From JACJYM01 sp965230495 (lineage in GTDB: Bacteria; Bacteroidota; Bacteroidia; Chitinophagales; Saprospiraceae), in the NCBI GenBank assembly GCA_965230495.1, contig OZ246004.1:3348001-3412000 (forward strand): a stretch of DNA of 64,000 nt. Direction: 5' to 3'. Both the position numbers and the translations under genes were made by a program. How positions within the stretch are numbered: the first letter of the stretch is position 1; each line of letters opens with the position of its first letter. This document shows, in pieces, positions 26,637 through 35,177 of this stretch. The notes beneath the pieces are model-generated. The model saw only the letters and a list, made by a program, of their open reading frames with translations, was not told the DNA's origin and made no database searches.

Positions 26637-27725
26637 TTGCTAAAGATTTTAGATAGATATATCATTAAGAAATACCTGAGTACCTTTTTATTCACAATGG
26701 TGCTGATCACGATGATTGCTATTACCATTGATTTTTTTGAAAAGGTGGACAAATTCTTAAACGATGATTTGAGTACGAAAGAGATCATTTTTGATTACTA
26801 CTTAAATTTTATACCGTGGATCAATGGACTATTATGGCCTTTATTTGCATTATTGGCCGTTATTTTTTTTACTAGTAGACTAGCTAAAAACTCCGAGGTA
26901 GTAGCCATTTTAGCTTCGGGTGTTAGCTACAGAAGGCTAATGGTGCCATATCTTATTGCGGCGGGCATTATTGCTTCTTTATTATGGATTGGCAATAATT
27001 ATGTCATTCCGAATAGTAATAAGAAAAAGACTGAATTCGAAAGTAGATATATAAAGAGAAGTATTAAACAAACATTGTCTTCCAATATTCATTTTTTCAT
27101 CAATCCTGACGAAAAGGTATATATACGAAACTATCGGAGTCGGGATAGTTTGGCAAAAGGGTTTAGACTTGAAAGATTTGAGGGAGGGAAACTCAAGTAT
27201 GTGCTTAAAGCGGATCAACTAAAGTTTGTAGATACTCCGCATGTCTGGAGGATGATGGGGATCGAAGAAAGAAAGATGGATGGATTGAAAGAAGAGCTTT
27301 TTATAGATAAGAAAAAAGAGATCGATACCAGTCTAAATTTTGTGCCCGATGACTTTGTTAGGTATGCCAGACAGATGGAAATGATGACCACTGATGATTT
27401 AAAAGAATTTATTGATATTGAGCATGCCAAGGGTATGGAGACTCCAAAGTCTTTTCTGATCGAAATATATAGGAGATCATCTGATCCGTTTACCATTTTT
27501 ATATTGACGATCATGGGTGTGAGTATCGGTTCTAGAAAGGTACGGGGAGGAATGGGCTTTCATTTAGCGGCAGGGGTGGTTATTGGAGCAGCATTTGTTA
27601 TCATTAGTAAGTTTTCCACTACTTTTTCGAGTAATCTTTCTTTGCATCCGGGGTTAGGGGTCTGGATACCTAATATTTTTGCCATTGTAATAGCCATATA
27701 CCTGTATATGAAAGCTCAGAAATAA
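26637..27725 (+). CDS. LptF/LptG-family permease
   Basis: Inner-membrane subunit of the LPS-transport ABC exporter (YjgP/YjgQ family), 362 residues. The opening LKILDRYIIKKYLSTFLFTM is diagnostic. About six helices flank a periplasmic beta-jellyroll region (about 120-250). The final helices include GVSIGSRKVRGGMG near 296-309. The only sensible start is TTG at 26637, because no upstream ATG keeps the conserved N-terminus. It is 22 bases after the second thioredoxin-like gene. A short weak hairpin (27729-27756) follows the stop codon without a clear T-run. LptF and LptG cannot be told apart here. Confidence 0.92.
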   Translation: MLKILDRYIIKKYLSTFLFTMVLITMIAITIDFFEKVDKFLNDDLSTKEIIFDYYLNFIPWINGLLWPLFALLAVIFFTSRLAKNSEVVAILASGVSYRRLMVPYLIAAGIIASLLWIGNNYVIPNSNKKKTEFESRYIKRSIKQTLSSNIHFFINPDEKVYIRNYRSRDSLAKGFRLERFEGGKLKYVLKADQLKFVDTPHVWRMMGIEERKMDGLKEELFIDKKKEIDTSLNFVPDDFVRYARQMEMMTTDDLKEFIDIEHAKGMETPKSFLIEIYRRSSDPFTIFILTIMGVSIGSRKVRGGMGFHLAAGVVIGAAFVIISKFSTTFSSNLSLHPGLGVWIPNIFAIVIAIYLYMKAQK

Positions 27726-27880
27726 TTCTCAAGTAAGATTTTCTTCAAATACTTGAAACTTTAACTGACTGACAATCAAAAGCATACAAGATCGTTTCGT
27801 ACTTTGACAATCGTTTGCATTTATATTCAGAGATGAGATTAGGATAAGTAAGTTGTAGTTATGGCCTCTATATAGTACTA

Positions 27881-27888
27881 TATATTTG
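27881..27888 (+). promoter_or_regulatory. -7 box (TATATTTG) for the cysteine-rich lipoprotein
   Basis: Exact TAnnTTTG match 50 bases before the ATG at 27939. With the strong terminator after the gene, this supports a single-gene transcript. Confidence 0.45.
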
Positions 27889-27938
27889 TAGTGTTGTTAA
27901 CACAGGGTACCCTTTTTAATCATTAAAAAATTTATAAA

Positions 27939-28403
27939 ATGAAAAAAGTGGTTTTTAAAGTATCGGTGGTTTTATTGATTGGAATGTTGTTTTTCCAATG
28001 TACAGAGGATGGTTATTATTCATATTCCGAACCAGAAGTAGAAAATAGAGTAAAGGATGCAAGTGAACTTGCAGCGGCTAAATGCAAGGCAAAAAGAAAT
28101 GGAGGTACCAAAATGGATTCGATGGACTTAAGCGGAGTGGTGCCGGCTAATATTGATGGAGAAATAACTGTGGACAGTTTCTTAAATCTGGTCAATTGGC
28201 CAAATGGAGGTAAAAATTTGTGTACGGGGTCTTGTACAACAGGAGATTGCTTGCCGACAAAAATTAAATCCAAGACGGGTAGTGACTTAAGGTTTGGAAC
28301 AAATTCAGATGGGAAAATCGAAGATGTCGAATGGAAAAACGAGCATGTTGATCCTAAAAATGCTACACTGAAGATTATCGCTGAAAAATGTAAATGCAAG
28401 TAA
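27939..28403 (+). CDS. Cysteine-rich lipoprotein of unknown function
   Basis: A 154-residue exported protein not matching any family I know. A hydrophobic signal ends at LFFQC with Cys21 as probable lipid site. Six further cysteines lie at 49, 95, 99, 104, 151 and 153, in the pattern CxxxCxxxxC in the middle and CxC at the end, suggesting disulfides or metal binding. A TNSDGKIEDVEW segment (121-132) resembles a small calcium-type loop, but this is weak. It is flanked by its own -7 box and a strong hairpin terminator, so it is probably an independent, well-expressed unit. The antisense frame over this gene has no support. Confidence 0.7.
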   Translation: MKKVVFKVSVVLLIGMLFFQCTEDGYYSYSEPEVENRVKDASELAAAKCKAKRNGGTKMDSMDLSGVVPANIDGEITVDSFLNLVNWPNGGKNLCTGSCTTGDCLPTKIKSKTGSDLRFGTNSDGKIEDVEWKNEHVDPKNATLKIIAEKCKCK

Positions 28404-28417
28404 CAAAGGGTGAAAAA

Positions 28418-28461
28418 GTAGGAAATTCTCAATTAGTAATTTCCTGCTTTTTTATTTTTTT
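28418..28461 (+). terminator. Rho-independent terminator after the cysteine-rich lipoprotein gene
   Basis: A 10-bp stem (GTAGGAAATT with AATTTCCTGC, one G-U pair) is followed by a 14-base T-rich run from 28448. The hairpin also covers the 3' end of the convergent gene on the minus strand. Confidence 0.8.
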
Positions 28462-29628
28462 CTGTAACCAATGTTCAAAATACATAAGGACCAAAGTCTC
28501 ATGACTGTCATCTCTACCCTTTAGATCTAAAAGTCTCTGATAACTCATGAAAAAGGCCTTATCCAAAGACCTAAAAAAATGATGCTTAGCCAGATCCTTG
28601 CGAATAAAATCGATTAGAAAACTCTCGATGGGATGGAGTCTTTTTTTATTTTTCAAATATCGATACGTGTTGAGCGTAAATGGACGTAGCAATTGGAGTT
28701 GATCGAGCTCGAAATATGCGATCAAATTCATTAACCTAGCCAGAGCTTGTATATCATTGCGATAAGGCAGTTTTTCCTGTATGATTTTATTATTGTATTC
28801 TAATGTATGTTCGTATTGTTCAAAAATGAAATGATGAATAGCCATCTGCCAATTAAAAAGCAATTCAGAGGATGGATTCATGAGGTATTTATTTTCATTT
28901 ATATAGAGAGCAAAAGACTTAATAATGGTATGTAGTGCATTGAATTTTTGTTCTTTAAAGGCCATATCGTATTGGTTGACAAACAGAGAGACGCGAATTG
29001 CAAATTTGAAGGTTGGAGCAATAGTGGATTCACTTAAAATATCGAGGCATCTTTTTCGGCTGTCAATTACTTCCTGTGACCTAAATAGTCTGATCTGAGC
29101 GTATTGTAGGTTTATGAGAGTTCTGATATACATTTCAAGTTTGTCTGTCATAAAGGATGGGTTTTCGTCCATTGTTTGTAGCAGAGTAGTTCCGTACCTA
29201 TGGGTTTCTTGAATATTTCCTTCCATCCCGGCAATAAACTGTTGACAATAAAGATGTATGAGTTTAGCCTCGAAAGTAGATATGTGAGTGGAATTAACTT
29301 TATCATTTATGGCGGTTTTGAGATTGCTGTAAAGGGATTTGGTAGAGGGATCGGTGGGTAGTCCATGTAAGACAAATGTTTTCCAAAGCTGACTTTGGAT
29401 ATCGCGAAAATCACTAAGTTCTAAAGCTTTTTCCAGAGTTTCTTTTTCCTCAACGTTATCAGTGGAAGGATTCTGAATTGCATACATAATGTTTCTTTCA
29501 AGCTCTAGGGCTTGAAGTAACAGATACCATTGTTCATACTTTTTACACTTAAGCTTTACTTTTTTAATAAGAGCCAATGCCTGATGTGGTAATCCTTTCC
29601 TGTTTAAAATGCTGGCTTGATTTAACAT
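28429..29628 (-). CDS. Helical-repeat protein of unknown function, C-terminal part (split by apparent frameshift)
   Basis: A 399-residue, almost wholly helical cytoplasmic protein with TPR-like character (for example LNRKGLPHQALALIKKVKLKCKKYEQW at its start, seen as two paired helices). No catalytic motif is visible. Together with the 109-residue frame just upstream it forms what looks like one family of about 520 residues, known to me from Bacteroidota only as hypothetical. Reading this frame upstream past its ATG gives SQVSLVIRS, which joins smoothly to the upstream frame if one base is added in an A6 run. The ATG at 29628 is therefore probably internal rather than a real start. Confidence 0.65.
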   Translation of the reverse strand: MLNQASILNRKGLPHQALALIKKVKLKCKKYEQWYLLLQALELERNIMYAIQNPSTDNVEEKETLEKALELSDFRDIQSQLWKTFVLHGLPTDPSTKSLYSNLKTAINDKVNSTHISTFEAKLIHLYCQQFIAGMEGNIQETHRYGTTLLQTMDENPSFMTDKLEMYIRTLINLQYAQIRLFRSQEVIDSRKRCLDILSESTIAPTFKFAIRVSLFVNQYDMAFKEQKFNALHTIIKSFALYINENKYLMNPSSELLFNWQMAIHHFIFEQYEHTLEYNNKIIQEKLPYRNDIQALARLMNLIAYFELDQLQLLRPFTLNTYRYLKNKKRLHPIESFLIDFIRKDLAKHHFFRSLDKAFFMSYQRLLDLKGRDDSHETLVLMYFEHWLQKKIKKQEITN

Positions 29629-29639
29629 GGACCTGATGA

Positions 29640-29969
29640 CTAGAGAGACCTGACTTTTTTGTGGTACGCTTCTAAGGATTGTAAAAGCTTATTGTATAAG
29701 TTGTGCTTATAAAGGTCAAATCTATTTTTGCCATATTTCTGAATAAATTCTTTTTTAACTGCTTTTTCGTTCTGCCATCCTCGCTTCTGATGAGCAATGA
29801 TAATGTCAAATAAGTCAAGATAGTTTTTCTTTTTATTTGGAGATTGTTGAAGGTTGGACAGTTTAAAATACCTTCTTTCTGAAGGAGACATATTCAAAAT
29901 AAGCTCGTAAATAAAATTTGTTACTTTTGGATTTGTCATACAAGCAATAAGTAAATATACACTCTTCAT
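29640..29969 (-). CDS. Helical-repeat protein of unknown function, N-terminal part (split by apparent frameshift)
   Basis: A 109-residue frame ending 11 bases before the next frame begins. It contains MSPSERRYFKL (27-37), LDLFDIIIAHQK (51-62) and LYNKLLQSLEAYHKKV (91-106), the usual opening of a Bacteroidota helical-repeat family of about 500 residues. It ends at a TAG soon after the run AAAAAA (29655-29660 read on the minus strand). A -1 shift or one extra A there would continue into the downstream frame. The start could also be the ATG at 29939 (MTNPKVTNF). Either a recent mutation, a sequencing error or a slippage site is possible. Confidence 0.6.
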   Translation of the reverse strand: MKSVYLLIACMTNPKVTNFIYELILNMSPSERRYFKLSNLQQSPNKKKNYLDLFDIIIAHQKRGWQNEKAVKKEFIQKYGKNRFDLYKHNLYNKLLQSLEAYHKKVRSL

Positions 29970-30142
29970 TGACGTGATCAGATCAAAGCCAACGTAAATG
30001 AGCTATTAGTTTTTATTGGAACCGTTGTTAATATCTTCTGCCGCACTGGTCCAAAACATCAATTTATGAAATAGTTTTTAAAGATAATGTACTATCTCAA
30101 CGCAATGATACAAATTGTGTTCTATAAACAATAGAGAGGGAC

Positions 30143-31231
30143 CTAATGACTGTAGAAAGAAATATGTTTCACATTTTCTCTGGAGGTTAATACTGCGTGA
30201 TACATTTTATTGACAGAAAGATGAGACAAAGAGACTTCTTCCAAATATCTCGTCGAACGGCCCATGGTTGTACTAAATACGATCTGGCCTAAAGTGTTAA
30301 ATACATGAAGGTCAAATTTATCGTTTGAAGTATTAGTAATTCTTAGTACCTGTGCTGTTGGAATATAAGTAATTTCAATAGTGTTACCAGAAAAATCTTC
30401 AGTTGGTAAGATCCTACACTCTTCACTCAATTCTTCACAATATAACCTAGCCGCCAAGCTACAGTCTAAAACAAACGGATTAGGCTTGTCTTCTTGATAA
30501 TTTGCAATAAGGAATGTCCGATTCCATTCTTCTTCATCGACAGGATCTTGAAAATGCCAATCGCACAAAGTGTTTACTTGTCCATCAAAATAGTTAGGAT
30601 CTTTAGCATCAGCTCTGTTCTGATACATGGTATAAAAATACATCATGGCTCTGGCTACATTTCCTTTCATTTCTTCTCTTGGTTCGAAGAAATCTCCATT
30701 GGCTTCACTGTATTCATCAATATTTATACTAGGAATGTTATTTAATAGTTGATCAAGATAGTACCACCTTGCCGTTTGAGCATCCGGAATTTCGACAAAA
30801 GGTTTACTTGCTCTGTAATTGTTGACATCTTCTCGTGATGGAAACAGATGATGCATATCAAATTCTCCACTATGGTCTCCTGAACCTTTACTTTTAGGAT
30901 ATACATGCTCCGTGTTTATACCTTTAGCAAATGCATCTTGTGTAGGATCAATGTTAACATTTAAATCAATGGTATAATCCGTATATATGCAGGACAATCT
31001 ATTGTTTTCAGCGTCTATCCTGGCAAATAAAGTATCTCTTTGATCAAGTAGAATATTATCCAGTTTATAAGAATTAATTACTTCTTCTTTTAATTGTTCT
31101 CCTTCCAGCTCAGGAAATATAGGAAAATGATCCCATTGTGCATGCAGAGCGGTGAAGGATGCAATTACGAAACATATAGCTGCGAACACTCGAATGCTAT
31201 TTATATCTGGCCTTAAGCTATTCTTCTTCAT
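30143..31231 (-). CDS. Secreted endonuclease I with T9SS type A C-terminal sorting domain
   Basis: Extracellular DNase/RNase of the endonuclease I (EndA) family, probably for nucleic-acid scavenging. The signal peptide ends near residue 31 (TALHA). The His-Me-type active region shows NTEHVYPKS (106-114) and DMHHLFPSREDVNNYR (125-140), with the conserved HH and N-x-R. The C-terminal ~80 residues (LRITNTSNDKFDLHVFNTLG, then VNKMYHAVLTS near the end) have the layout of a type A Por secretion tail, implying export by the type IX system. It starts 14 bases inside the end of a 55-residue gene on the same strand. Confidence 0.92.
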   Translation of the reverse strand: MKKNSLRPDINSIRVFAAICFVIASFTALHAQWDHFPIFPELEGEQLKEEVINSYKLDNILLDQRDTLFARIDAENNRLSCIYTDYTIDLNVNIDPTQDAFAKGINTEHVYPKSKGSGDHSGEFDMHHLFPSREDVNNYRASKPFVEIPDAQTARWYYLDQLLNNIPSINIDEYSEANGDFFEPREEMKGNVARAMMYFYTMYQNRADAKDPNYFDGQVNTLCDWHFQDPVDEEEWNRTFLIANYQEDKPNPFVLDCSLAARLYCEELSEECRILPTEDFSGNTIEITYIPTAQVLRITNTSNDKFDLHVFNTLGQIVFSTTMGRSTRYLEEVSLSHLSVNKMYHAVLTSRENVKHISFYSH

Positions 31232-31385
31232 GCAGCTTTTTATCTTTTAAATTTTCGTTGAGAAACTCATTGATTTTATTGATACTATAACTTGTTGATA
31301 GTTCGCCAAATTCATTGATTTTGATATCAAAACCATCCAATTCCTGATGGACGGAAGCTTTTTTGTCTTTGTCTTTTTTAGGCAT
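31218..31385 (-). CDS. Small conserved-looking protein (55 aa) coupled to gltX
   Basis: A 55-residue acidic-basic protein beginning MPKKDKDKKASVHQEL and containing GFDIKINEFGELSTSYSINK, ending DKKLHEEE. I recall near-identical layouts (ELxGFDIKINEFG) in many Bacteroidota, usually beside gltX, without a known function. Its ATG overlaps the gltX stop (TAATG), a typical translational-coupling arrangement, and its 3' end overlaps the endonuclease start by 14 bases. No signal peptide or membrane segment is seen. Short length hides it from length filters, but context and composition make it credible. Confidence 0.75.
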   Translation of the reverse strand: MPKKDKDKKASVHQELDGFDIKINEFGELSTSYSINKINEFLNENLKDKKLHEEE

Positions 31386-32896
31386 TATTGATTTACCAAT
31401 GTGTTAATACAATATTCGATTCTGTCTCTGGTTTCTTTGACTCCCAAGTGAATCATTGTTTCAAATAGATCAGGACCTTTCATCGTTCCAGTTGTTGCTA
31501 TTCTGAGTACAGGAAGTATCGCCCCCATTTTTAATTCGTTGTCAAAGATATACTGTTTGACACTATTAGATAGTTCTGATGCGTCGGATGAATGATCGGA
31601 AACTAAGTCCATGATCTTTTCAAAATGAATTTTGTTTTCGGAATCCCACTTCTTTCCCAACATTTTAAGGTCGTATTCCTTAGGCTTTTCGTATAGGTAC
31701 TGTCCGGAAGTAAGAATTTCTGAATGGAATATTACTCTCTCTTTCATCAAAGAAACTATACTTTCTATTTCCTTTTCCTTTAGATTTAAATCGTAATTTT
31801 TATCACTTACTATTAAATGAGCAATTTCCTCATCGGTTTTTTGGAGAAGATATTGTTGATTGTACCACTTGGCTTTATCATAGTCAAACTTGGCTCCTGA
31901 TTTAACGATCTTATCGATACTAAAAGCTTCTATTAGTTCATTTACAGTCAGTAACTCGCGATCATCACCTGGGTTCCATCCCAGAAAGGCCAAAAAGTTT
32001 AGCAGAGCGTCAGGTAAAAATCCAACCTCCTTAAATCCTATGTAGACTTCTTCTTCACTTTGTTTCCAATCCATAGGAAAAACGGGAAATCCAAATTTAG
32101 CTCCATCTCTTTTACTTAATTTACCCTTTCCGGTAGGTTTGAGGATCAGGGGAAGATGAGCAAATATAGGTGCATCCCAACCCAAAAATTGATACATCAA
32201 CACGTGATGAGCTGTACTTGAAAGCCATTCTTCACCCCTAATTACATGTGTGATTTTCATAAGATGGTCATCAACTATGTTGGCTAGATGATAGGTTGGC
32301 ATACCATCAGTTTTTAAAATTACTTTGTCATCGAGCTCGTCCGTAGAAAAACTAACTTCTTCTCTTACGGCATCTTGAAAGGTAACTGTTTCTCCTTTGG
32401 GCATCATCAATCTGATGGTATAAGGATGACCTTCCTTGATAAGTTTATCAAATTCCTCTTTGGGAAGAGAAATACTGTTTTTCATTTGATATCGGGAACT
32501 ATTGTCATACTTAAAACTATGCATTCCTGCCTCCTGAGCTTGCTGCCTGACTAATTCTAAATCTTCTGGTGTGTCAAAAGCATAATAGGCATGTCCTAAC
32601 TCGACAAGCTTATGAGCATACTCGGCATATTTGTCTTTTCTCTCAGACTGACGATAAGGGCCATATTCTCCTCCTTGTTTAGGACCTTCATCAGGCTCTA
32701 TTCCACACCACTCCAATGATTTTCTAATGTATTCTTCTGCACCTTCTACATAACGGTTTTGGTCAGTATCTTCAATCCTTAAGATGAAGACACCTCCATT
32801 TTTTTTTGCAAACAAATAATTATACAAGGCTGTTCTAACACCTCCTATATGAAGTGGCCCGGTAGGGCTGGGGGCAAATCTCACTCTTACACTCAT
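31385..32896 (-). CDS. gltX: Glutamate--tRNA ligase
   Basis: Cytoplasmic class I aminoacyl-tRNA synthetase that charges tRNA-Glu with glutamate. It has APSPTGPLHIGG (8-19), including the HIGH-type motif, and GKLSKRDGAKFG (258-269), the KMSKS equivalent. The C-terminal anticodon-binding region completes 503 residues, normal for the family. It is the first gene of a leftward set with the 55-residue protein. A TACTTTTG box 20 bases before the ATG is a credible promoter. No zinc-binding cysteine cluster is evident. Confidence 0.97.
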   Translation of the reverse strand: MSVRVRFAPSPTGPLHIGGVRTALYNYLFAKKNGGVFILRIEDTDQNRYVEGAEEYIRKSLEWCGIEPDEGPKQGGEYGPYRQSERKDKYAEYAHKLVELGHAYYAFDTPEDLELVRQQAQEAGMHSFKYDNSSRYQMKNSISLPKEEFDKLIKEGHPYTIRLMMPKGETVTFQDAVREEVSFSTDELDDKVILKTDGMPTYHLANIVDDHLMKITHVIRGEEWLSSTAHHVLMYQFLGWDAPIFAHLPLILKPTGKGKLSKRDGAKFGFPVFPMDWKQSEEEVYIGFKEVGFLPDALLNFLAFLGWNPGDDRELLTVNELIEAFSIDKIVKSGAKFDYDKAKWYNQQYLLQKTDEEIAHLIVSDKNYDLNLKEKEIESIVSLMKERVIFHSEILTSGQYLYEKPKEYDLKMLGKKWDSENKIHFEKIMDLVSDHSSDASELSNSVKQYIFDNELKMGAILPVLRIATTGTMKGPDLFETMIHLGVKETRDRIEYCINTLVNQ

Positions 32897-32915
32897 GCTA
32901 AAATATTGTTGGTGA

Positions 32916-32923
32916 CAAAAGTA
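32916..32923 (-). promoter_or_regulatory. -7 box (TACTTTTG) for gltX
   Basis: Exact TAnnTTTG match on the minus strand, 20 bases before the gltX ATG. No TTTG was found at the standard -33 distance. Confidence 0.45.
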
Positions 32924-33018
32924 TTAAAAATACCAGCATTTTGGATATTGTATTCTATTCGATATTCATTGAAAAATATATATTGTTATGGAAATTAGTA
33001 TAAAAATGTTCTATTCGT

Positions 33019-33639
33019 ATGTATGACGGATATTTGGTAGTTTTAGCGTGGCCTGAAACAAAGTGTAAGCAAGCCGGAGCATGGTACGATGGTTTAATGA
33101 GATTTCTTGGTGTAAATAAAGGAGGTTATTATAAGGTAGGACATTCTGCATTTCTCCTTATTGATAGTAGATCTAAAGAATGTGAGTATTATGATTTTGG
33201 AAGATACCATTCGCCATTCAAGCACGGCAGAATAAGGACTGTAAGAACGGACCATGATCTGAAGGTCAATACACAGGTATTGTATGGACCCAACAGGGAA
33301 ATTCTAAATCTAGATATGATAATACGAGAATTATATACTAACCGATCTACACATGGAACAGGAAGAATATATGCTGCAATCAGTAAGATTAGTATGACAA
33401 AGGCTAAACTGAAAATCAATGAATTTCAGTCAAAAGGTTTCATTCCTTATGGTCCCTTTATATATAATGGCACCAATTGTTCCCGATTTGTTAACAAGGT
33501 GCTTTTAGCTTCAAGTAATTCTATCTTTACAAAACTCAAGTGCTTTTTTCCACTAACCTTAAGTCCTACCCCTATGTGGGCTGTAGTTGCTGCAGAAGGC
33601 AAGAGAATAAGTTATGGTTTAGTGGATGACGCTTGCTAA
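33019..33639 (+). CDS. Predicted permuted papain-fold (LRAT/NlpC-P60-like) protein
   Basis: A 206-residue soluble protein. Sequence order suggests a circularly permuted NlpC/P60-LRAT fold: a His in KVGHSAFLLID (His42) comes before a Cys in GTNCSRFVNKVLLAS (Cys154). The latter closely resembles the NCEHFVN motif of LRAT-type enzymes. A second His lies in GRYHSPF (His64). I believe this corresponds to a Bacteroidota DUF family (possibly DUF6695) but cannot check. Activity (hydrolase or acyltransferase) is unknown, and no signal peptide is present. A 100-residue partner gene follows 146 bases downstream on the same strand. Confidence 0.72.
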   Translation: MYDGYLVVLAWPETKCKQAGAWYDGLMRFLGVNKGGYYKVGHSAFLLIDSRSKECEYYDFGRYHSPFKHGRIRTVRTDHDLKVNTQVLYGPNREILNLDMIIRELYTNRSTHGTGRIYAAISKISMTKAKLKINEFQSKGFIPYGPFIYNGTNCSRFVNKVLLASSNSIFTKLKCFFPLTLSPTPMWAVVAAEGKRISYGLVDDAC

Positions 33640-33785
33640 TTAGAGAAGTAAAAAACCCTTTAAGAGGATTTGGGGGTTGGGATAATATTTAGTCAAATAC
33701 TACTGGTTGATTGTGGAGTTTTATAGGTATTTCTTGATGTAGTTTTATGTGACAATTGGAAGAATTAGATGCAAAAGATCATAGG

Positions 33786-34088
33786 ATGAAAGATATATCT
33801 AAATATCTTAAAGAACCTGTAAGACCCCATCATTTTGATGGAAGAGAGAGATGGTTGTCAGGAGAAGGAGCAGGGTCTTGGTTTTTGATAGAAAAGGAAG
33901 AGCAATATAGCGATCATTATAAGGTAGTAAGGTTTTCTCCTGACGGCATTATAGAATGTCAGGGTGTGTTTGAGGCTAGTAAATCCTTCGATATAAACAA
34001 AGAGTTTAAACTAACATTTCCCTCTCATTGTGCTTTAGTAACCGTAATTCAGAATCGAAAGGAAATAAGATTTATTAGAAAGGATTAA
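33786..34088 (+). CDS. Small protein of unknown function, likely partner of the papain-like protein
   Basis: A 100-residue cytoplasmic protein from the ATG at 33786; an in-frame TTG at 33756 would add ten residues. Not assigned to a family. It has RWLSGEGAGSWFLIE (about 22-36) and PDGIIECQGVF, then SHCALVTVIQN near the end, which together look like a small beta-rich domain. I recall similar proteins near homologues of the preceding gene in flavobacteria. Its stop codon overlaps the stop end of the convergent site-2 protease gene by four bases. No motif for catalysis is seen. Confidence 0.68.
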   Translation: MKDISKYLKEPVRPHHFDGRERWLSGEGAGSWFLIEKEEQYSDHYKVVRFSPDGIIECQGVFEASKSFDINKEFKLTFPSHCALVTVIQNRKEIRFIRKD

Positions 34089-35161
34089 ATCTTTTTTAGG
34101 TATTTCATGATCATGGATCTGTCAATAACACCGAGTAATTTTTCATCATCGACAACACCTACAATGGCTAATCCTTCCTTTTGCATGGTATTAATAATTC
34201 TGTGTAGTGGCATATCTTTTTTAATGCTAGCAACTCGATCACTCATCAGAGAAGCAATATTTCTATTTGTATCACCAGATTTGAGTACATCTTTAATATA
34301 AAGTTCTGGAATACTTCCCACTAAATGATCGTTATAGTCAAAGACGAGAAAATTACTCTCTTTAGAATTCTTATATGCCTGAATTACTTGTGAATACGTA
34401 TCTTCAGTACGAATTTTTGTAAAAGAAGGTTTCATTATGTCACTGGCCATCTTTTCTTTGAGATACTGTTGCAAACGAAGCTGCCTATACTCTACTCCAG
34501 CCATAAAGAAAATGAATACGCCAATTGCTGCTAGAACAAATTGCCCTGAATACAACCCATATCCAAGAAAACCTACACTAATAATTCTTCCAACTATGGA
34601 GGCAATACGAGTAGCTTTAGTACGATCCCACTTAAGAGATAAAAGAGCCCTTAGTATTCTACCTCCGTCCATTGGAAAGGCAGGTATAAGATTGAAAAAG
34701 AACAGACCTAAATTTAAGAAAAGAACGACCTTAATAAAATCTGTTGTTTTTTGAATGTCTAGGTCATTTAGCAGTGTTAAACTAAGCGTAGTATCCTGTA
34801 GAAAGATCAGCACTAAGAAAAGAATAAATGCTATTAGAATATTGACAAGAGGACCGGCTATAGAGATCAATAACTCTTGATACGGTTTCTCTGGCATTCT
34901 TACTAATCTGGCGACTCCACCAATCGGAGATAGTACAATATCCTTAGTTCTAATATTGAATTTTCTCGCCATCAGGGCATGTCCGTACTCATGTAATACT
35001 ACGCATAGAAACATGATGATCATAAACATTCCCAAAACAAAAATCTCAAAAGCCTTTAACTGATGCTGAAAGGCAATGTAAGCTATGAAAAGAAATACCA
35101 GTCCAAAGCTGGTATGAAGCTTAACAGGTATATCAAAAACTTTTGCAATTCTTATTGACAT
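34085..35161 (-). CDS. Site-2 protease family zinc metalloprotease with CBS pair
   Basis: Intramembrane zinc protease of the S2P class, 358 residues. The HEYGH motif is at 57-61 (zinc His57, His61, catalytic Glu58), and the third ligand is in FPMDGGR with Asp165. About six helices occupy residues 15-220. A pair of CBS domains follows (about 240-358), which in relatives bind adenine nucleotides and adjust activity. Substrates in Bacteroidota are unknown; anti-sigma factors are the textbook client. It is the last gene of the leftward run starting with rimK, 16 bases after the acyl-CoA dehydrogenase gene. Confidence 0.93.
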   Translation of the reverse strand: MSIRIAKVFDIPVKLHTSFGLVFLFIAYIAFQHQLKAFEIFVLGMFMIIMFLCVVLHEYGHALMARKFNIRTKDIVLSPIGGVARLVRMPEKPYQELLISIAGPLVNILIAFILFLVLIFLQDTTLSLTLLNDLDIQKTTDFIKVVLFLNLGLFFFNLIPAFPMDGGRILRALLSLKWDRTKATRIASIVGRIISVGFLGYGLYSGQFVLAAIGVFIFFMAGVEYRQLRLQQYLKEKMASDIMKPSFTKIRTEDTYSQVIQAYKNSKESNFLVFDYNDHLVGSIPELYIKDVLKSGDTNRNIASLMSDRVASIKKDMPLHRIINTMQKEGLAIVGVVDDEKLLGVIDRSMIMKYLKKI

Positions 35162-35177
35162 GTAAACCTTTACATGA

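Noticed and set aside
28016..28432. A 138-residue frame opposite the cysteine-rich lipoprotein
   Set aside because: The plus-strand gene has promoter, signal peptide and terminator; the opposite frame looks like a shadow.
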